Positions 33,439 to 42,501 of a stretch of DNA of 59,556 bases are shown piece by piece. The notes beneath the pieces were generated by a model, which saw nothing but the letters and a program-made list of their open reading frames with translations, ran no database searches and was not told where the DNA came from. The DNA comes from Chlorobiota bacterium. Its GTDB lineage: Bacteria; Bacteroidota; Bacteroidia; Bacteroidales; JAADGE01. A program made the position numbers and the translations under genes. The DNA lies in assembly GCA_013152535.1 (NCBI GenBank), contig JAADGE010000042.1, positions 1-59,556 on the forward strand. Reading direction: 5' to 3'. Position 1 is the first letter of the stretch, and each line of letters starts with the position of its first letter.

Positions 33439-34830
33439 ATGACTTTAAGAAAACGCATATTAAGTATCTTGTTTTGGTCTGTTGTAGCAGCGGCTTTTAT
33501 CGGTCCGGGAACAGTTACAACAGCAACAAAAGCCGGAGTTTATTATAACTTCCAACTTCTTTGGGCATTAGTTTTTTCAACATTTGCAACTCTGCTTTTG
33601 CAGGAAGCAAGTGCTCGCTTAACCATCAGAAGTCAAATGAATTTGGGTGAGGCAATTTCAAAAAAGTTTGAAAACACATCCGGAAGAACAATTATTTTAT
33701 TTGTTATTATCATTGCCATCGTTTTGGGTTGTGCAGCTTATGAAGCAGGAAATATTTTGGGTTCCGTTGCAGGATTAACTTTAATATTCGACATTCCGTA
33801 TTATTACTTTGTTGCAGGTATCGGAATTTTAGCCATATTTGTTTTCGCATTAAATTCGGTTCATACCATTGCAAAAGTAATGGGTTTTATCGTATTTTTA
33901 ATGGGGATTTCTTTCTTTTTCACTTCAATATCTTTAAATCCTGATTGGGGGGAAGTATTAAAAGGCAGTGTTGTACCGATTATTCCGGAAGGAACGGGTT
34001 CAACACTTTTAGTTTTGGGTTTAGTAGGAACTACTGTTATACCTTATGATTTATTTTTAGGTTCGGGAGCATTGGATAAAAAACAGACTATCAACGAAAT
34101 GCGATTCGGATTAGCTTTTGCCGTAATTTTGGGCGGAATAATATCTATGTCGATAATGGGTATAGGGAATGCCGTTACGGCAGGAATGACAGATATTGAA
34201 AAAACACATTTTATTGCAAATTTGAATTTTGACAGTGAAGGTTATAATGTCCTGAAAGAATTCTTACAAAATAAAATCGGAATGTATGCTGTATATATTT
34301 TCGGTTTCGGAATGTTTGCCGCCGGTTTTTCATCTGCTGTAACATCGCCGCTTGCTTCTGCCATTACTGCAAGAAGTTTATTTTCAAACAAACATAATGA
34401 AGAAAAATGGAAACCGAATAAATTGTATTTTAAATTAGTCATTGCAGGTGTTGTTGCAGTAGGACTGACATTTGGTTTTTTACACATTCAGCCTATTCCT
34501 GCAATTATTATAGCACAGGCATTTAACGGATTAATTTTACCTTTGATTGCCGTATTTCTTATTTCAGTTGTTAACGATCCGGATATAATCGGAGAAAAAC
34601 ATCTTAACGGAATGGTTTCCAATATTATGATGAGTATTGTTTTGTGGGTAACAATGATTCTGGGGTTTACTAATATCACAAAATCGGTAGCTAAAGTTAT
34701 CGGTTATAATCTTGAAGCCAACGATACAGTTTTACTAATTCCGGTAATTATTGTTTCTTTTATTTTATCGGCTGTTTTGCTCTTTTTCATATACAAAAGA
34801 CGTCTTAAACTCGTAACGCAGCGACTTTAA
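33439..34830 (+). CDS. NRAMP-like metal transporter lacking canonical metal-site motifs
   Basis: 463 residues, about eleven hydrophobic helices of the LeuT-fold NRAMP family. Start at ATG 33439. Helix 1 reads AAFIGPGTVTTATKAG, where true Mn/Fe NRAMPs have DPGN; helix 6 reads TTVIPYDLFLGSG instead of the MPH motif with its metal-binding methionine. Both metal-binding residues are therefore changed, so the substrate may not be manganese or iron; related divergent clades transport other ions or are uncharacterised. It ends 26 bases inside the convergent methyltransferase-like gene. Confidence 0.83.
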   Translation: MTLRKRILSILFWSVVAAAFIGPGTVTTATKAGVYYNFQLLWALVFSTFATLLLQEASARLTIRSQMNLGEAISKKFENTSGRTIILFVIIIAIVLGCAAYEAGNILGSVAGLTLIFDIPYYYFVAGIGILAIFVFALNSVHTIAKVMGFIVFLMGISFFFTSISLNPDWGEVLKGSVVPIIPEGTGSTLLVLGLVGTTVIPYDLFLGSGALDKKQTINEMRFGLAFAVILGGIISMSIMGIGNAVTAGMTDIEKTHFIANLNFDSEGYNVLKEFLQNKIGMYAVYIFGFGMFAAGFSSAVTSPLASAITARSLFSNKHNEEKWKPNKLYFKLVIAGVVAVGLTFGFLHIQPIPAIIIAQAFNGLILPLIAVFLISVVNDPDIIGEKHLNGMVSNIMMSIVLWVTMILGFTNITKSVAKVIGYNLEANDTVLLIPVIIVSFILSAVLLFFIYKRRLKLVTQRL

Positions 34831-35587
34831 ATTTAACAGGATTTCCGGTATAATAATTTCCGGATAAATCAAAATCCCATATCCATTCTTTTTGTATTCT
34901 TTTTTCAGATAAAGATATAGATAAACGACTTTTTTCATTTAAAATATTATCATTTATACCGTATTCATATTCGTAATAATCTGTAACAATAGCAGATTTT
35001 CCTATAGGCAAAATATTTAAATGATTATTTTCAACGGCTTTTTTTAATTTTTGTTGATCGTTTTTATCGGCTAAATGATGTTTGATAATAAATTCAACGG
35101 GGAAAAATGATAATTGACTTAGAATATTGACCGACACGACGTAATCAGGATTAATTTTCTCTATAAAATTTTGAAACTCAGCACCGGTGATATATTCTTT
35201 AAAATTAACTTTTTGTCTTAATTTCTTATGATAACAATATAAAGGTTCTAAAATCCCGGTAATATCAACAGTTAAGAAAGATACATTCGGAATTTTACCG
35301 AATTTATGCTCAACCTGCCTCGGATGAATTATATCAGCCAAAATAACTGTATTAAATATTTCAGAAAGTTCTGTAACAGGTATATCTAAACACCAACCGC
35401 TGCCAAGAATTAAACAGGTATTTTTTTCTTTTCCTTCAGCATTTTTCAAAATAAAATCTTTCGTATTGTGCAAATGTTGCTTCCAATTCGAAGATTCATC
35501 AAGATACCGAGTCATAATACCGGAATTATCAGAATTAAAACCAAATGCTCTTTTTATTTTACTTATTTTTACCGCCTTTATCCTCAA
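34805..35587 (-). CDS. Putative Rossmann-fold methyltransferase-like protein
   Basis: About 260 residues. CLILGSGWCLDIPVTEL looks like the glycine-rich SAM loop and ILADIIHPRQ the acidic second strand; VSVNILSQLSF could be the motif IV region. The start is uncertain: TTG 35587 retains a conserved-looking KRAFGFNSDNSGI but overlaps the preceding gene by 29 bases; ATG 35515 (MTRYLDESSNW) is the alternative. Substrate unknown. Paired with a coiled-coil protein gene; converges on the NRAMP-like gene. Confidence 0.6.
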   Translation of the reverse strand: MRIKAVKISKIKRAFGFNSDNSGIMTRYLDESSNWKQHLHNTKDFILKNAEGKEKNTCLILGSGWCLDIPVTELSEIFNTVILADIIHPRQVEHKFGKIPNVSFLTVDITGILEPLYCYHKKLRQKVNFKEYITGAEFQNFIEKINPDYVVSVNILSQLSFFPVEFIIKHHLADKNDQQKLKKAVENNHLNILPIGKSAIVTDYYEYEYGINDNILNEKSRLSISLSEKRIQKEWIWDFDLSGNYYTGNPVKFKVAALRV

Positions 35588-36281
35588 CTAATTCATTTTT
35601 AATCCTTATAATCTCTTTTTTCAAAAAATCACTTTCCGAAATTATGTCATTTTTAATGTATTCGGTCGTTAATTTATTAATATATTCATTAACTTCTTTT
35701 TGTATTAAAAAGTCTTCTTCTGTTTCCGTTATTTCATTTTTTATAGTTTTCAGATGTTCTGATTCTTCATAAATTTTACTGAAATCTTCATCGGGATTTT
35801 GAACCTCATCTAATTTTCTTTTATATTTCTTAATCGATTTAATGTATTCATTTTTACTTTTCAACATTAATGTTTTCTGAATTGTATTCTCAATTTTATT
35901 CAATAAATTGGTATATTTTATTAATAAGGTTCTTAGAAACTCAAGTTTAGATTCAGCTAAATCAATTTGCTGAAAATAATCACTTACAAGATTATCGGTT
36001 TTTTGAATAACGGAATTATTTAAATTCTTATTTTCAATATGATTTTTTATTTCGTTTATATATTTTATTTCATCATACCAATATTCCGAAGGAACAAAAT
36101 AGATATCTGCAATCAATTCTTTTGCCCATTTTTTAATTTCTGAAATTTTATTTTCCTCTGTCCGAATATCTTGTTTGCAAATTCGGATTGCAGTGATAAT
36201 TTTCTCCCGAATAAATTCAGTATTTCCTAAATCATCCGACTTTATCGTATTATTTTTGAAAATAAAATTAAGAAGCCCCAT
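35559..36281 (-). CDS. Coiled-coil protein of unknown function
   Basis: 240 residues, almost entirely helical, rich in Lys, Glu and Ile, with heptad stretches (about 30-60, 90-150, 160-235) and no signal peptide or membrane segment. I do not recognise it. It overlaps or directly precedes the methyltransferase-like gene, implying coupled expression. Such coiled coils may be scaffolds. Confidence 0.6.
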   Translation of the reverse strand: MGLLNFIFKNNTIKSDDLGNTEFIREKIITAIRICKQDIRTEENKISEIKKWAKELIADIYFVPSEYWYDEIKYINEIKNHIENKNLNNSVIQKTDNLVSDYFQQIDLAESKLEFLRTLLIKYTNLLNKIENTIQKTLMLKSKNEYIKSIKKYKRKLDEVQNPDEDFSKIYEESEHLKTIKNEITETEEDFLIQKEVNEYINKLTTEYIKNDIISESDFLKKEIIRIKNELVEDKGGKNK

Positions 36282-36414
36282 TCAAATAATTTTTAACAAT
36301 AATAAATATTCTCCGATTATTTTTCTGTTTAATAATTTTACATTGGTTATTTCAGCAAGCTAAAATAACATAATCCGGAATAAAATACAATAAATTATAT
36401 GAAAAATACCGGTT

Positions 36415-36426
36415 TGTTATATAACA
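36415..36426. repeat. Palindrome TGTTATATAACA in a 411-bp intergenic region
   Basis: Perfect 12-bp palindrome within 36282-36692, which otherwise holds only AT-rich sequence, a leftward TACGTTTG box at 36505-36512 (possible promoter of the coiled-coil gene) and the rightward promoter at 36642. A possible operator, without an obvious regulator. Confidence 0.3.
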
Positions 36427-36641
36427 TACAATCTATGAATAAATATGTTTTAAATTTAATAAAACAATAATTCGGCATTTTCATTTTTTAATTATCATTT
36501 TAAGCAAACGTATTTTTATAAATCTCCGAAATTTGAGATTATTACGAATGTTATTAATTGTGAATTGTTTGCACTCAAATAATAAAAATAAAAAATATAA
36601 AAATAAATACTGAATTTATTTTTTAAAATTGAAAAGATTCT

Positions 36642-36649
36642 TAATTTTG
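36642..36649 (+). promoter_or_regulatory. -7 box TAATTTTG for the TPR lipoprotein gene
   Basis: Exact TAnnTTTG match, with TTTT 19 bases upstream at 36619-36622; start near 36656, leader about 37 bases. Confidence 0.55.
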
Positions 36650-36692
36650 CATTAAATGTGAACATAATATTAACTGTTTAATTTATAAAATT

Positions 36693-38474
36693 ATGAAGAA
36701 ATCAATAATTATTCTTTCATCACTTTTCATTGCAGCTCTGATTTTCTCGGGTTGTAATCCGTTAACAAAGATGGTAAAAAAAGCCGGTGAGGTTGAATAC
36801 AAAACAACACCGAATCCTTTGGAAATGCATGCTAATAAAGTTCCTATTGACGTTAAAGTTACATTTCCTCCGAAATATTTCGGAAAAACCGTAAAATTGG
36901 TAATTACTCCGGCATTAATTTCAGATTACAGTTCATCTGATGAAGTTCTTTTTAAAACTCAAACTATAATCGGTGAAAAATTTCAGGATAACTATGAGCA
37001 AATCAATTACAAAGAAGGCGGAAGTTTCTCTTTCCAAGATACGATTGTTTATGATCCTAAATTCAGAGCATCTGATTTGGAATTAAGATTCCAAATTTCT
37101 ACACAAAAAGGCAAATCTGCCGATATTACTAAAATAAAACTTGCTGACGGTATCATTACAACACCTGAATTAGTGGACGGCGGTATGACAATTGACGGCG
37201 GTTTAAAAAGAGGAACTGTTTTAGGTAAAATGGTTTCTGTTCCGGTAACTAAACCTGAAGTAAGATTAGAAACTGAAAGTGCTAAATTATTTTTTGATTT
37301 ACAAAGATCAAATATCAAAAGAAAAGAACTTAAAAGAGAAGATATTTTAAATCTTGAAAAATCTATAAAAACTGCTTCTGAAGATTCTGACAAACAATTA
37401 GTAAATATTAAAATTGCAAGTTATGCTTCACCGGACGGACCTCAAGATTTAAACGAAAAATTAGTTATTGACAGAGGGCTAAGTTCTAAAAAAGCATTCT
37501 CAAAAATTTTATCTAAAGAAGATATTGAACAAATTAAAAATAAAGATTTCTTAGTAACAGAAACAACTCCCGCAGAAGACTGGGCCGGTTTTAAAAAATT
37601 AGTCGAAGCTTCTGATATGCAAGACAAAGCCCTTGTATTAAGAGTTTTAAGTATGTATTCTGATCCTGATACAAGAGAACAAGAAATTAAAAAATTAGCA
37701 GCTGTTTATGATCATTTAAGAAAAGATATTCTTCCTTTGTTAAGACGTTCTGAAATTAAATTTGACTTTGAAGGAAAAGCAAAAACTGATGCAGAGATTA
37801 AAACACTTGCCGTTTCAAATCCTTCGGCATTACACCAAGAAGAATTACTTTATGCCGCAACAATTTCGGACGGTGCTAATAAGGAAGCTGTTTATAAAAC
37901 ATATACATCTGAATATCCTGATGATTGGAAAGGATGGAATAATTTAGCTTGCACACAAGCAAAAGAAGGTAATTTATCTGATGCAAAAGTAAACTTTGAA
38001 AAAGTTATTTCTAAAAAAGCAGATAATCCTGCAGCATTAAACAATTTAGGTGTTATTGCTTTAGCTAAAGGTGATTTAGATGGTGCTTGGGACTATTTTG
38101 AAAGAGCAGAAAATGCAGGATGTAAATCTCCTAATTTACATTATAATAAAGGTGTAATTTTAATTAAAAGAGCTCAATACAGTGCTGCAGTTGCTGAATT
38201 CGGAAGTGATTCTTTCAACAAAGCTTTAGCTCAAACTTTAGCCGGAAGTAATGATGATGCAATCAGTACATTAAATAATATGGGAAACAGTGAATACGGT
38301 TTATATTATTATTTAAAAGCTGTTACTGCCGCAAGAGCAAATAAAGTTGACGATGTTATTGAAAACCTTAAAATTGCAATCACAAAAGAAAGTTCATTAA
38401 AGGATTACGCTAAAAAAGATATGGAATTTTTAAAATTCATTGACAATTCTGCTTTCAGAGGTGTTATTGAATAA
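36693..38474 (+). CDS. TPR lipoprotein with OmpA-like segment
   Basis: 593 residues. Lipoprotein signal with lipobox IFSGC (Cys20). Residues 40-200 form beta domains (VPIDVKVTFPPKYFGKTVKLVITPAL). A central IASYASPDGPQDLNEKLVIDRG resembles the OmpA-like peptidoglycan-binding helix-strand (compare GYASPEG..N..LS..R). The C-terminal 200 residues hold at least three TPR units (WNNLACTQAKEGNLSDA, LNNLGVIALAKGDLDGAWDYFERAE). Probably an outer-membrane-attached scaffold. Codon use is less biased to TTA/AAA-poor forms than neighbours, typical of a highly expressed gene. Own promoter and terminator. Confidence 0.82.
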   Translation: MKKSIIILSSLFIAALIFSGCNPLTKMVKKAGEVEYKTTPNPLEMHANKVPIDVKVTFPPKYFGKTVKLVITPALISDYSSSDEVLFKTQTIIGEKFQDNYEQINYKEGGSFSFQDTIVYDPKFRASDLELRFQISTQKGKSADITKIKLADGIITTPELVDGGMTIDGGLKRGTVLGKMVSVPVTKPEVRLETESAKLFFDLQRSNIKRKELKREDILNLEKSIKTASEDSDKQLVNIKIASYASPDGPQDLNEKLVIDRGLSSKKAFSKILSKEDIEQIKNKDFLVTETTPAEDWAGFKKLVEASDMQDKALVLRVLSMYSDPDTREQEIKKLAAVYDHLRKDILPLLRRSEIKFDFEGKAKTDAEIKTLAVSNPSALHQEELLYAATISDGANKEAVYKTYTSEYPDDWKGWNNLACTQAKEGNLSDAKVNFEKVISKKADNPAALNNLGVIALAKGDLDGAWDYFERAENAGCKSPNLHYNKGVILIKRAQYSAAVAEFGSDSFNKALAQTLAGSNDDAISTLNNMGNSEYGLYYYLKAVTAARANKVDDVIENLKIAITKESSLKDYAKKDMEFLKFIDNSAFRGVIE

Positions 38475-38495
38475 TTAGATTATCATAAATTTTAT

Positions 38496-38527
38496 AAAAA
38501 AGCCCTTAAAATTTAAGGGTTTTTTTA
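38496..38527. terminator. Rho-independent terminator
   Basis: AAAAAGCCCTTAAA / TTTAAGGGTTTTTTT hairpin right after the TPR lipoprotein stop, with a T-run; flanking A-run makes it possibly bidirectional. Confidence 0.88.
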
Positions 38528-38646
38528 TGCCTTAATTTCGGGAAACCGTAATAAAAAACTGAAAATTTGGCAGTATAATACAACCGGCACATCATTTGAA
38601 AAGAACAAGCAAATAAATTAAGTATAATTAATAAAATTCATACGAT

Positions 38647-40701
38647 ATGCAAAAAGGAAAAATAAATGTTACAGGTAAAGACATTTTCCCTATTATTAAA
38701 AAATTTCTTTATTCCGATCACGAAATATTTTTAAGAGAATTGATTTCGAATGCCGTTGATGCTACTCAAAAAATAAAAATTTTATCATCAAAAGGTGAAT
38801 ATAAAGATGAATTGGGCGAGTTAACCATTCGAGTTAAAATTGATAAAAAAGCGAAAACACTAACAATTTCGGATGCAGGAATAGGAATGGATAAAGAAGA
38901 AATTGATAAATATATCAATCAAATTGCATTTTCAGGTGCCACAGATTTTATAGAAAAACATAAAGATGATGCTAATGCAATAATCGGACATTTCGGACTG
39001 GGTTTTTATTCATCTTTTATGGTTTCCGATACAGTTAAAATTATTTCTAAATCATATAAGGCTGAAAAACCGGCAGTAAGATGGGAATGTGACGGAAGCC
39101 CTGATTTTACATTAGAAGAAATAAAAAAAGAAAACCGAGGAACTGATATTATTCTGCATATTGATAAAGATTCCGAAAATTTCCTGGAAGATTCAAAAAT
39201 TGAAGAATTGTTGAATAAATATTGCAAATTCTTACCTGTAAAAATTGCTTTCGGTAAAGAAAAAGAGCAAAAAGACGATAAATCCGGTGAAACTGAAAAA
39301 GATCATATCATAAATAATACTACACCCGCTTGGACAAAAAAACCTGCAGATTTGACAGATGAAGATTATAAAAATTTTTATAAAGAATTATATCCGGGAA
39401 GTTTTGAAGACCCTCTGTTTCACATTCACCTTAATGTTGATTACCCTTTTAATTTAACCGGAATATTGTATTTTCCGAAATTTAAGAACAGCATTGAAAT
39501 ACAAAAAAATAAAATTCAGCTCTTTCAACGACAAGTATTTGTAACCGACTCAGTTGAAGGCATCGTTCCTGAGTTTTTAACCTTACTTCACGGAGTGCTG
39601 GATTCACCGGATATTCCGCTGAATGTGTCAAGAAGTTATTTGCAAAGCGACAGGAACGTAAAAAAAATATCAAGTCATATTACTAAAAAAGTTGCCGACC
39701 GTTTAACAGAACTTTTCACAAAAGAACGTGAAGATTTTGAGAAAAAATGGAACGATTTACGAATTTTTATCCAGTACGGAATGTTAAGTGATGAAAAATT
39801 TTATGAAAAAGCCATAAAATTTTTCTTATTACAAAATACAGAAGGGAAGTTTTTTACTTTTGACGAGTATAAAAAAATTACCGAACCAAATCAAACAGAT
39901 AAAGATAAAAACTTAATATTCTTATATACAACAGACCCGGAAGGACAATACAGTTTTATTGCGGAAGCAAAAGAAAAAGGTTATGACGTGTTAATAATGG
40001 ACGGTCAATTGGATGCTCATTTCATTAATCAAGTTGAAACAAAACTCGGAGGTACTCGATTTACACGTGTTGATGCTGATGTAATTGATAAATTAATTCA
40101 AAAAGATGAAAAATTTGAATCTCAATTAACAAAAGAAGACGAAGAAAATTTATCGCAAGTATTTCAAAGTCAATTACCTGAAGATGCAACTTTCCTTGTG
40201 AGTTTTGAAGCCATGCGTAAAACCGCCAACCCTACAATTGTTACACAAAACGAATTTATGAGGCGTATGAAAGATATGTCGAAACTCGGCGGAGAAGCTT
40301 CGTTTTACGGAAATTTACCCGACAGCTTCAATCTTATTGTAAATTCAAATCACAAAATAGTTCTTAACTTAAATAAAAAACTTCATAAAGAATTAGAAAA
40401 AGATTTGAAAATAATAAACGAAGAAAAAGATAAAATAAATTCGGAGATTGATGCACTGAATACGCTTCAAAAAGATAAAAAAGAAGAAGAAATTCCACAG
40501 GAAGAAAAAGACAAACGTAAAGAATTAAATAAACAAATCAGCGATACAGATAATAAAAAACAAGAATTGTTAACAACTTTCGGAAAGAAGCAAAAATTAG
40601 TTAAACAATTAATCGACTTAGGTTTATTAGCAAACAATATGCTGAAAGGCAAATCGTTAAATAAATTTGTTAAGCGAAGTATTGAATTGATAGAAACATA
40701 A
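38647..40701 (+). CDS. htpG: Molecular chaperone HtpG (Hsp90)
   Basis: 684 residues. N-terminal GHKL ATPase: LRELISNAVDAT, ISDAGIGM, GHFGLGFYSSFMV. Middle domain: GILYFPK, QRQVFVTDS, VLDSPDIPLNVSRSYLQ. A C-terminal dimerisation domain follows, with a charged Lys/Glu coiled stretch at about 580-640 and a charged linker at about 205-225, both usual for Bacteroidota. Cytoplasmic stress chaperone. Single gene between two terminators. No TAnnTTTG box is visible upstream, so a stress-type promoter is possible. Confidence 0.97.
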   Translation: MQKGKINVTGKDIFPIIKKFLYSDHEIFLRELISNAVDATQKIKILSSKGEYKDELGELTIRVKIDKKAKTLTISDAGIGMDKEEIDKYINQIAFSGATDFIEKHKDDANAIIGHFGLGFYSSFMVSDTVKIISKSYKAEKPAVRWECDGSPDFTLEEIKKENRGTDIILHIDKDSENFLEDSKIEELLNKYCKFLPVKIAFGKEKEQKDDKSGETEKDHIINNTTPAWTKKPADLTDEDYKNFYKELYPGSFEDPLFHIHLNVDYPFNLTGILYFPKFKNSIEIQKNKIQLFQRQVFVTDSVEGIVPEFLTLLHGVLDSPDIPLNVSRSYLQSDRNVKKISSHITKKVADRLTELFTKEREDFEKKWNDLRIFIQYGMLSDEKFYEKAIKFFLLQNTEGKFFTFDEYKKITEPNQTDKDKNLIFLYTTDPEGQYSFIAEAKEKGYDVLIMDGQLDAHFINQVETKLGGTRFTRVDADVIDKLIQKDEKFESQLTKEDEENLSQVFQSQLPEDATFLVSFEAMRKTANPTIVTQNEFMRRMKDMSKLGGEASFYGNLPDSFNLIVNSNHKIVLNLNKKLHKELEKDLKIINEEKDKINSEIDALNTLQKDKKEEEIPQEEKDKRKELNKQISDTDNKKQELLTTFGKKQKLVKQLIDLGLLANNMLKGKSLNKFVKRSIELIET

Positions 40702-40719
40702 AATATTCATAGTCTGTAG

Positions 40720-40743
40720 AAGCAGCCGGTATTTCGGCTGCTT
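40720..40743 (+). terminator. Terminator after htpG
   Basis: AAGCAGCCG, six bases, CGGCTGCTT followed by ATTTTAT; 9-bp GC-rich stem 19 bases past the htpG stop. Confidence 0.8.
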
Positions 40744-40811
40744 ATTTTATCTGTTCATCATTTTTTTTTATGATATTCAATACTTTTTTGGAAATCTAAT
40801 TTTTTTATTTG

Positions 40812-40819
40812 TATATTTG
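40812..40819 (+). promoter_or_regulatory. -7 box TATATTTG for the SiaC-like gene
   Basis: Exact TAnnTTTG match with TTTG at 40787-40790, 21 bases apart; start near 40826, leader about 23 bases. Confidence 0.6.
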
Positions 40820-40848
40820 AAAACTAAAGTATAAACCAATTTTCTGTA

Positions 40849-41229
40849 ATGGAAAGCATCTATCTTAAAAAAACAAGGAAAACGCCTCTAATCAGTTTAG
40901 ATTTAAAAGAGAATATTTTTCAAATAAAAGGACCGTCTTTTTCCGAAGATATTTTAGCGGTATATGACCCTGTTATTAAATGGATGGAAGAGCATCTTCC
41001 CAATCTGGAAAAAGAATTAATCTGTGAGTTTTATTTTACGGTTCTAAACAGTGCTTCACACAAAAAAATTTTTCAAATTTTGATTTTCCTTAACGGTTAT
41101 ATGGATCGCGGTAAGAAAATTAAAGTTAAATGGTATTACGATGAAGATGATGAAGATATTATGGAAATGGGTGAAGATTTGACAGAATTAATTAATCTTC
41201 CCTTTGAACTTGTTGCAGTAGTTAATTAA
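40849..41229 (+). CDS. SiaC-family regulatory phosphoprotein (DUF1987)
   Basis: 126 residues: LKKTRKTPLISLDLKENIFQIKG at the N-terminus, ILAVYDPVIKWMEEHL, then FYFTVLNSASHKKIFQIL and the acidic tail region YDEDDEDIMEMGEDL. This is the DUF1987/SiaC fold, in which a hydroxyl residue before the second helix is phosphorylated by SiaB and dephosphorylated by SiaA in Pseudomonas. Here the segment reads NSAS, with Ser68 as the likely site (inference). The convergent SiaB-like kinase gene overlaps its end by 8 bases. Downstream effector not seen; no diguanylate cyclase adjoins. Confidence 0.85.
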   Translation: MESIYLKKTRKTPLISLDLKENIFQIKGPSFSEDILAVYDPVIKWMEEHLPNLEKELICEFYFTVLNSASHKKIFQILIFLNGYMDRGKKIKVKWYYDEDDEDIMEMGEDLTELINLPFELVAVVN

Positions 41230-42370
41230 TTACCAATTGCAATATAAAATAGGATGTTTTTTTGTTAACAGTTTTAAATACATATTTTATTTTATTGCAA
41301 TCATTTTTTATACGCATATCAATCAAATTTATATCCGGTTTTTTTGTTAAATCGAATGCGAAAAATTCATCTAAATAATCTTTTATTTTTATAAGACTTT
41401 CTTTTTTTGTATTATTTATAAGTTTAATTTTATTTCCCAAAACAGTAATTTTATCATTTAATATCAGATTTCCGGCTGTTAAGTACAGTTTTCCGCTTTT
41501 TTTGCTTAACAGATACACACCTCGACTATTCCTTTTTCCGGAATCGGGTTTATCATAAACAAAATCGTCTGCAAAATCAACGATATTTCTGATTAATTTT
41601 ACCGTTAAATCAAAAATCTTTTGTTTTGTAGGTTTCCCGCCTATTGAATGAGATTCTATAATGGGTAATAAGCTTTCCAAATTTTGAAATGCAAAAGAAC
41701 CGTTAAAATTTAAAAGAATATTTTCATTATTTAATAATTCATGAAATTTTGAAAGCCTGTCTAATGAAATTAATTCAAATACATTTTTACTGCTTTTTTT
41801 ATCACTGAATATTAATTGAATTTGATAATAATAATAAGAGAATTTATCGTTAATTTTCTTAAATTTATAATGAATATGACCGTCAGTTCGCCTTACCATA
41901 GTAATTATGCCCAATCCGCCTCCGCCTTTTTCGCTAATCACACCATCCAATAATATTTTTTGATATTCAGCTTTTAATTCATCGGGAGATAAATTTTTTA
42001 TTTTTTTTAAATACGAATCTAAAACCGGAATATTCTCATTACTAATAACATTTGCAGTTGTTAAATAGACAGAATTATTCGTTTTTTGGATAACCAATAA
42101 TCCTTCGTTTGAAACAGCATCATTTTCTGTCGTATCCTGATGTCTGATAACATTTTGAAGAGATTCTATCAGAAAATAAGATATTTTATTTTTGTATGCC
42201 GATACATCTGATTCATTAACAAATTTAGCATTATTCAAATTTAATATATTTTCAGTAATATTTTCAGAAAAATACCCACGATAAATATATTCAAAATAAT
42301 CTTCATTAACATATTTTGTCAATTCATATGCTAAATCAATTTGCTTTAAATTATACTGATGGTCTTCCAT
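41222..42370 (-). CDS. Tandem SiaB-family (DUF6272) kinase-like protein
   Basis: 382 residues made of two related halves. The first (about 10-190) has a GHKL-like N-box, FLIESLQNVIRH (Glu69/Asn73), and a glycine loop EKGGGGLGIITMVRR, as in SiaB-type kinases, and ends ..KFSYYYYQIQL. The second (about 200-382) repeats the layout (IFDLTVKLIRNIVDF, GVYLLSKKSGKLYLTAGNLI, KTSYFILQLV) but lacks the Gln/Glu residue before the Asn and the glycine loop, so it is probably a pseudokinase half. Expected partner: the SiaC-like protein encoded opposite. SiaB proteins are usually a single domain of about 190 residues; the doubling is unusual. Confidence 0.78.
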   Translation of the reverse strand: MEDHQYNLKQIDLAYELTKYVNEDYFEYIYRGYFSENITENILNLNNAKFVNESDVSAYKNKISYFLIESLQNVIRHQDTTENDAVSNEGLLVIQKTNNSVYLTTANVISNENIPVLDSYLKKIKNLSPDELKAEYQKILLDGVISEKGGGGLGIITMVRRTDGHIHYKFKKINDKFSYYYYQIQLIFSDKKSSKNVFELISLDRLSKFHELLNNENILLNFNGSFAFQNLESLLPIIESHSIGGKPTKQKIFDLTVKLIRNIVDFADDFVYDKPDSGKRNSRGVYLLSKKSGKLYLTAGNLILNDKITVLGNKIKLINNTKKESLIKIKDYLDEFFAFDLTKKPDINLIDMRIKNDCNKIKYVFKTVNKKTSYFILQLVIN

Positions 42371-42433
42371 TACTTTCAGGTGTTTTTACAGGATAACAAT
42401 ATGCTTTTTACATTCACAATTAATTCAAATGAC

Positions 42434-42441
42434 CAAAGATA
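42434..42441 (-). promoter_or_regulatory. -7 box TATCTTTG for the SiaB-like gene
   Basis: Exact TAnnTTTG match read leftward; start near 42427, leader about 57 bases. It separates this gene from the MORN/chaperone operon. Confidence 0.5.
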
Positions 42442-42501
42442 CAAAAGTTATTCGGAATTCAAATGTTAATACATATTTTGAATTTAAGATTATTTATTAA
42501 A

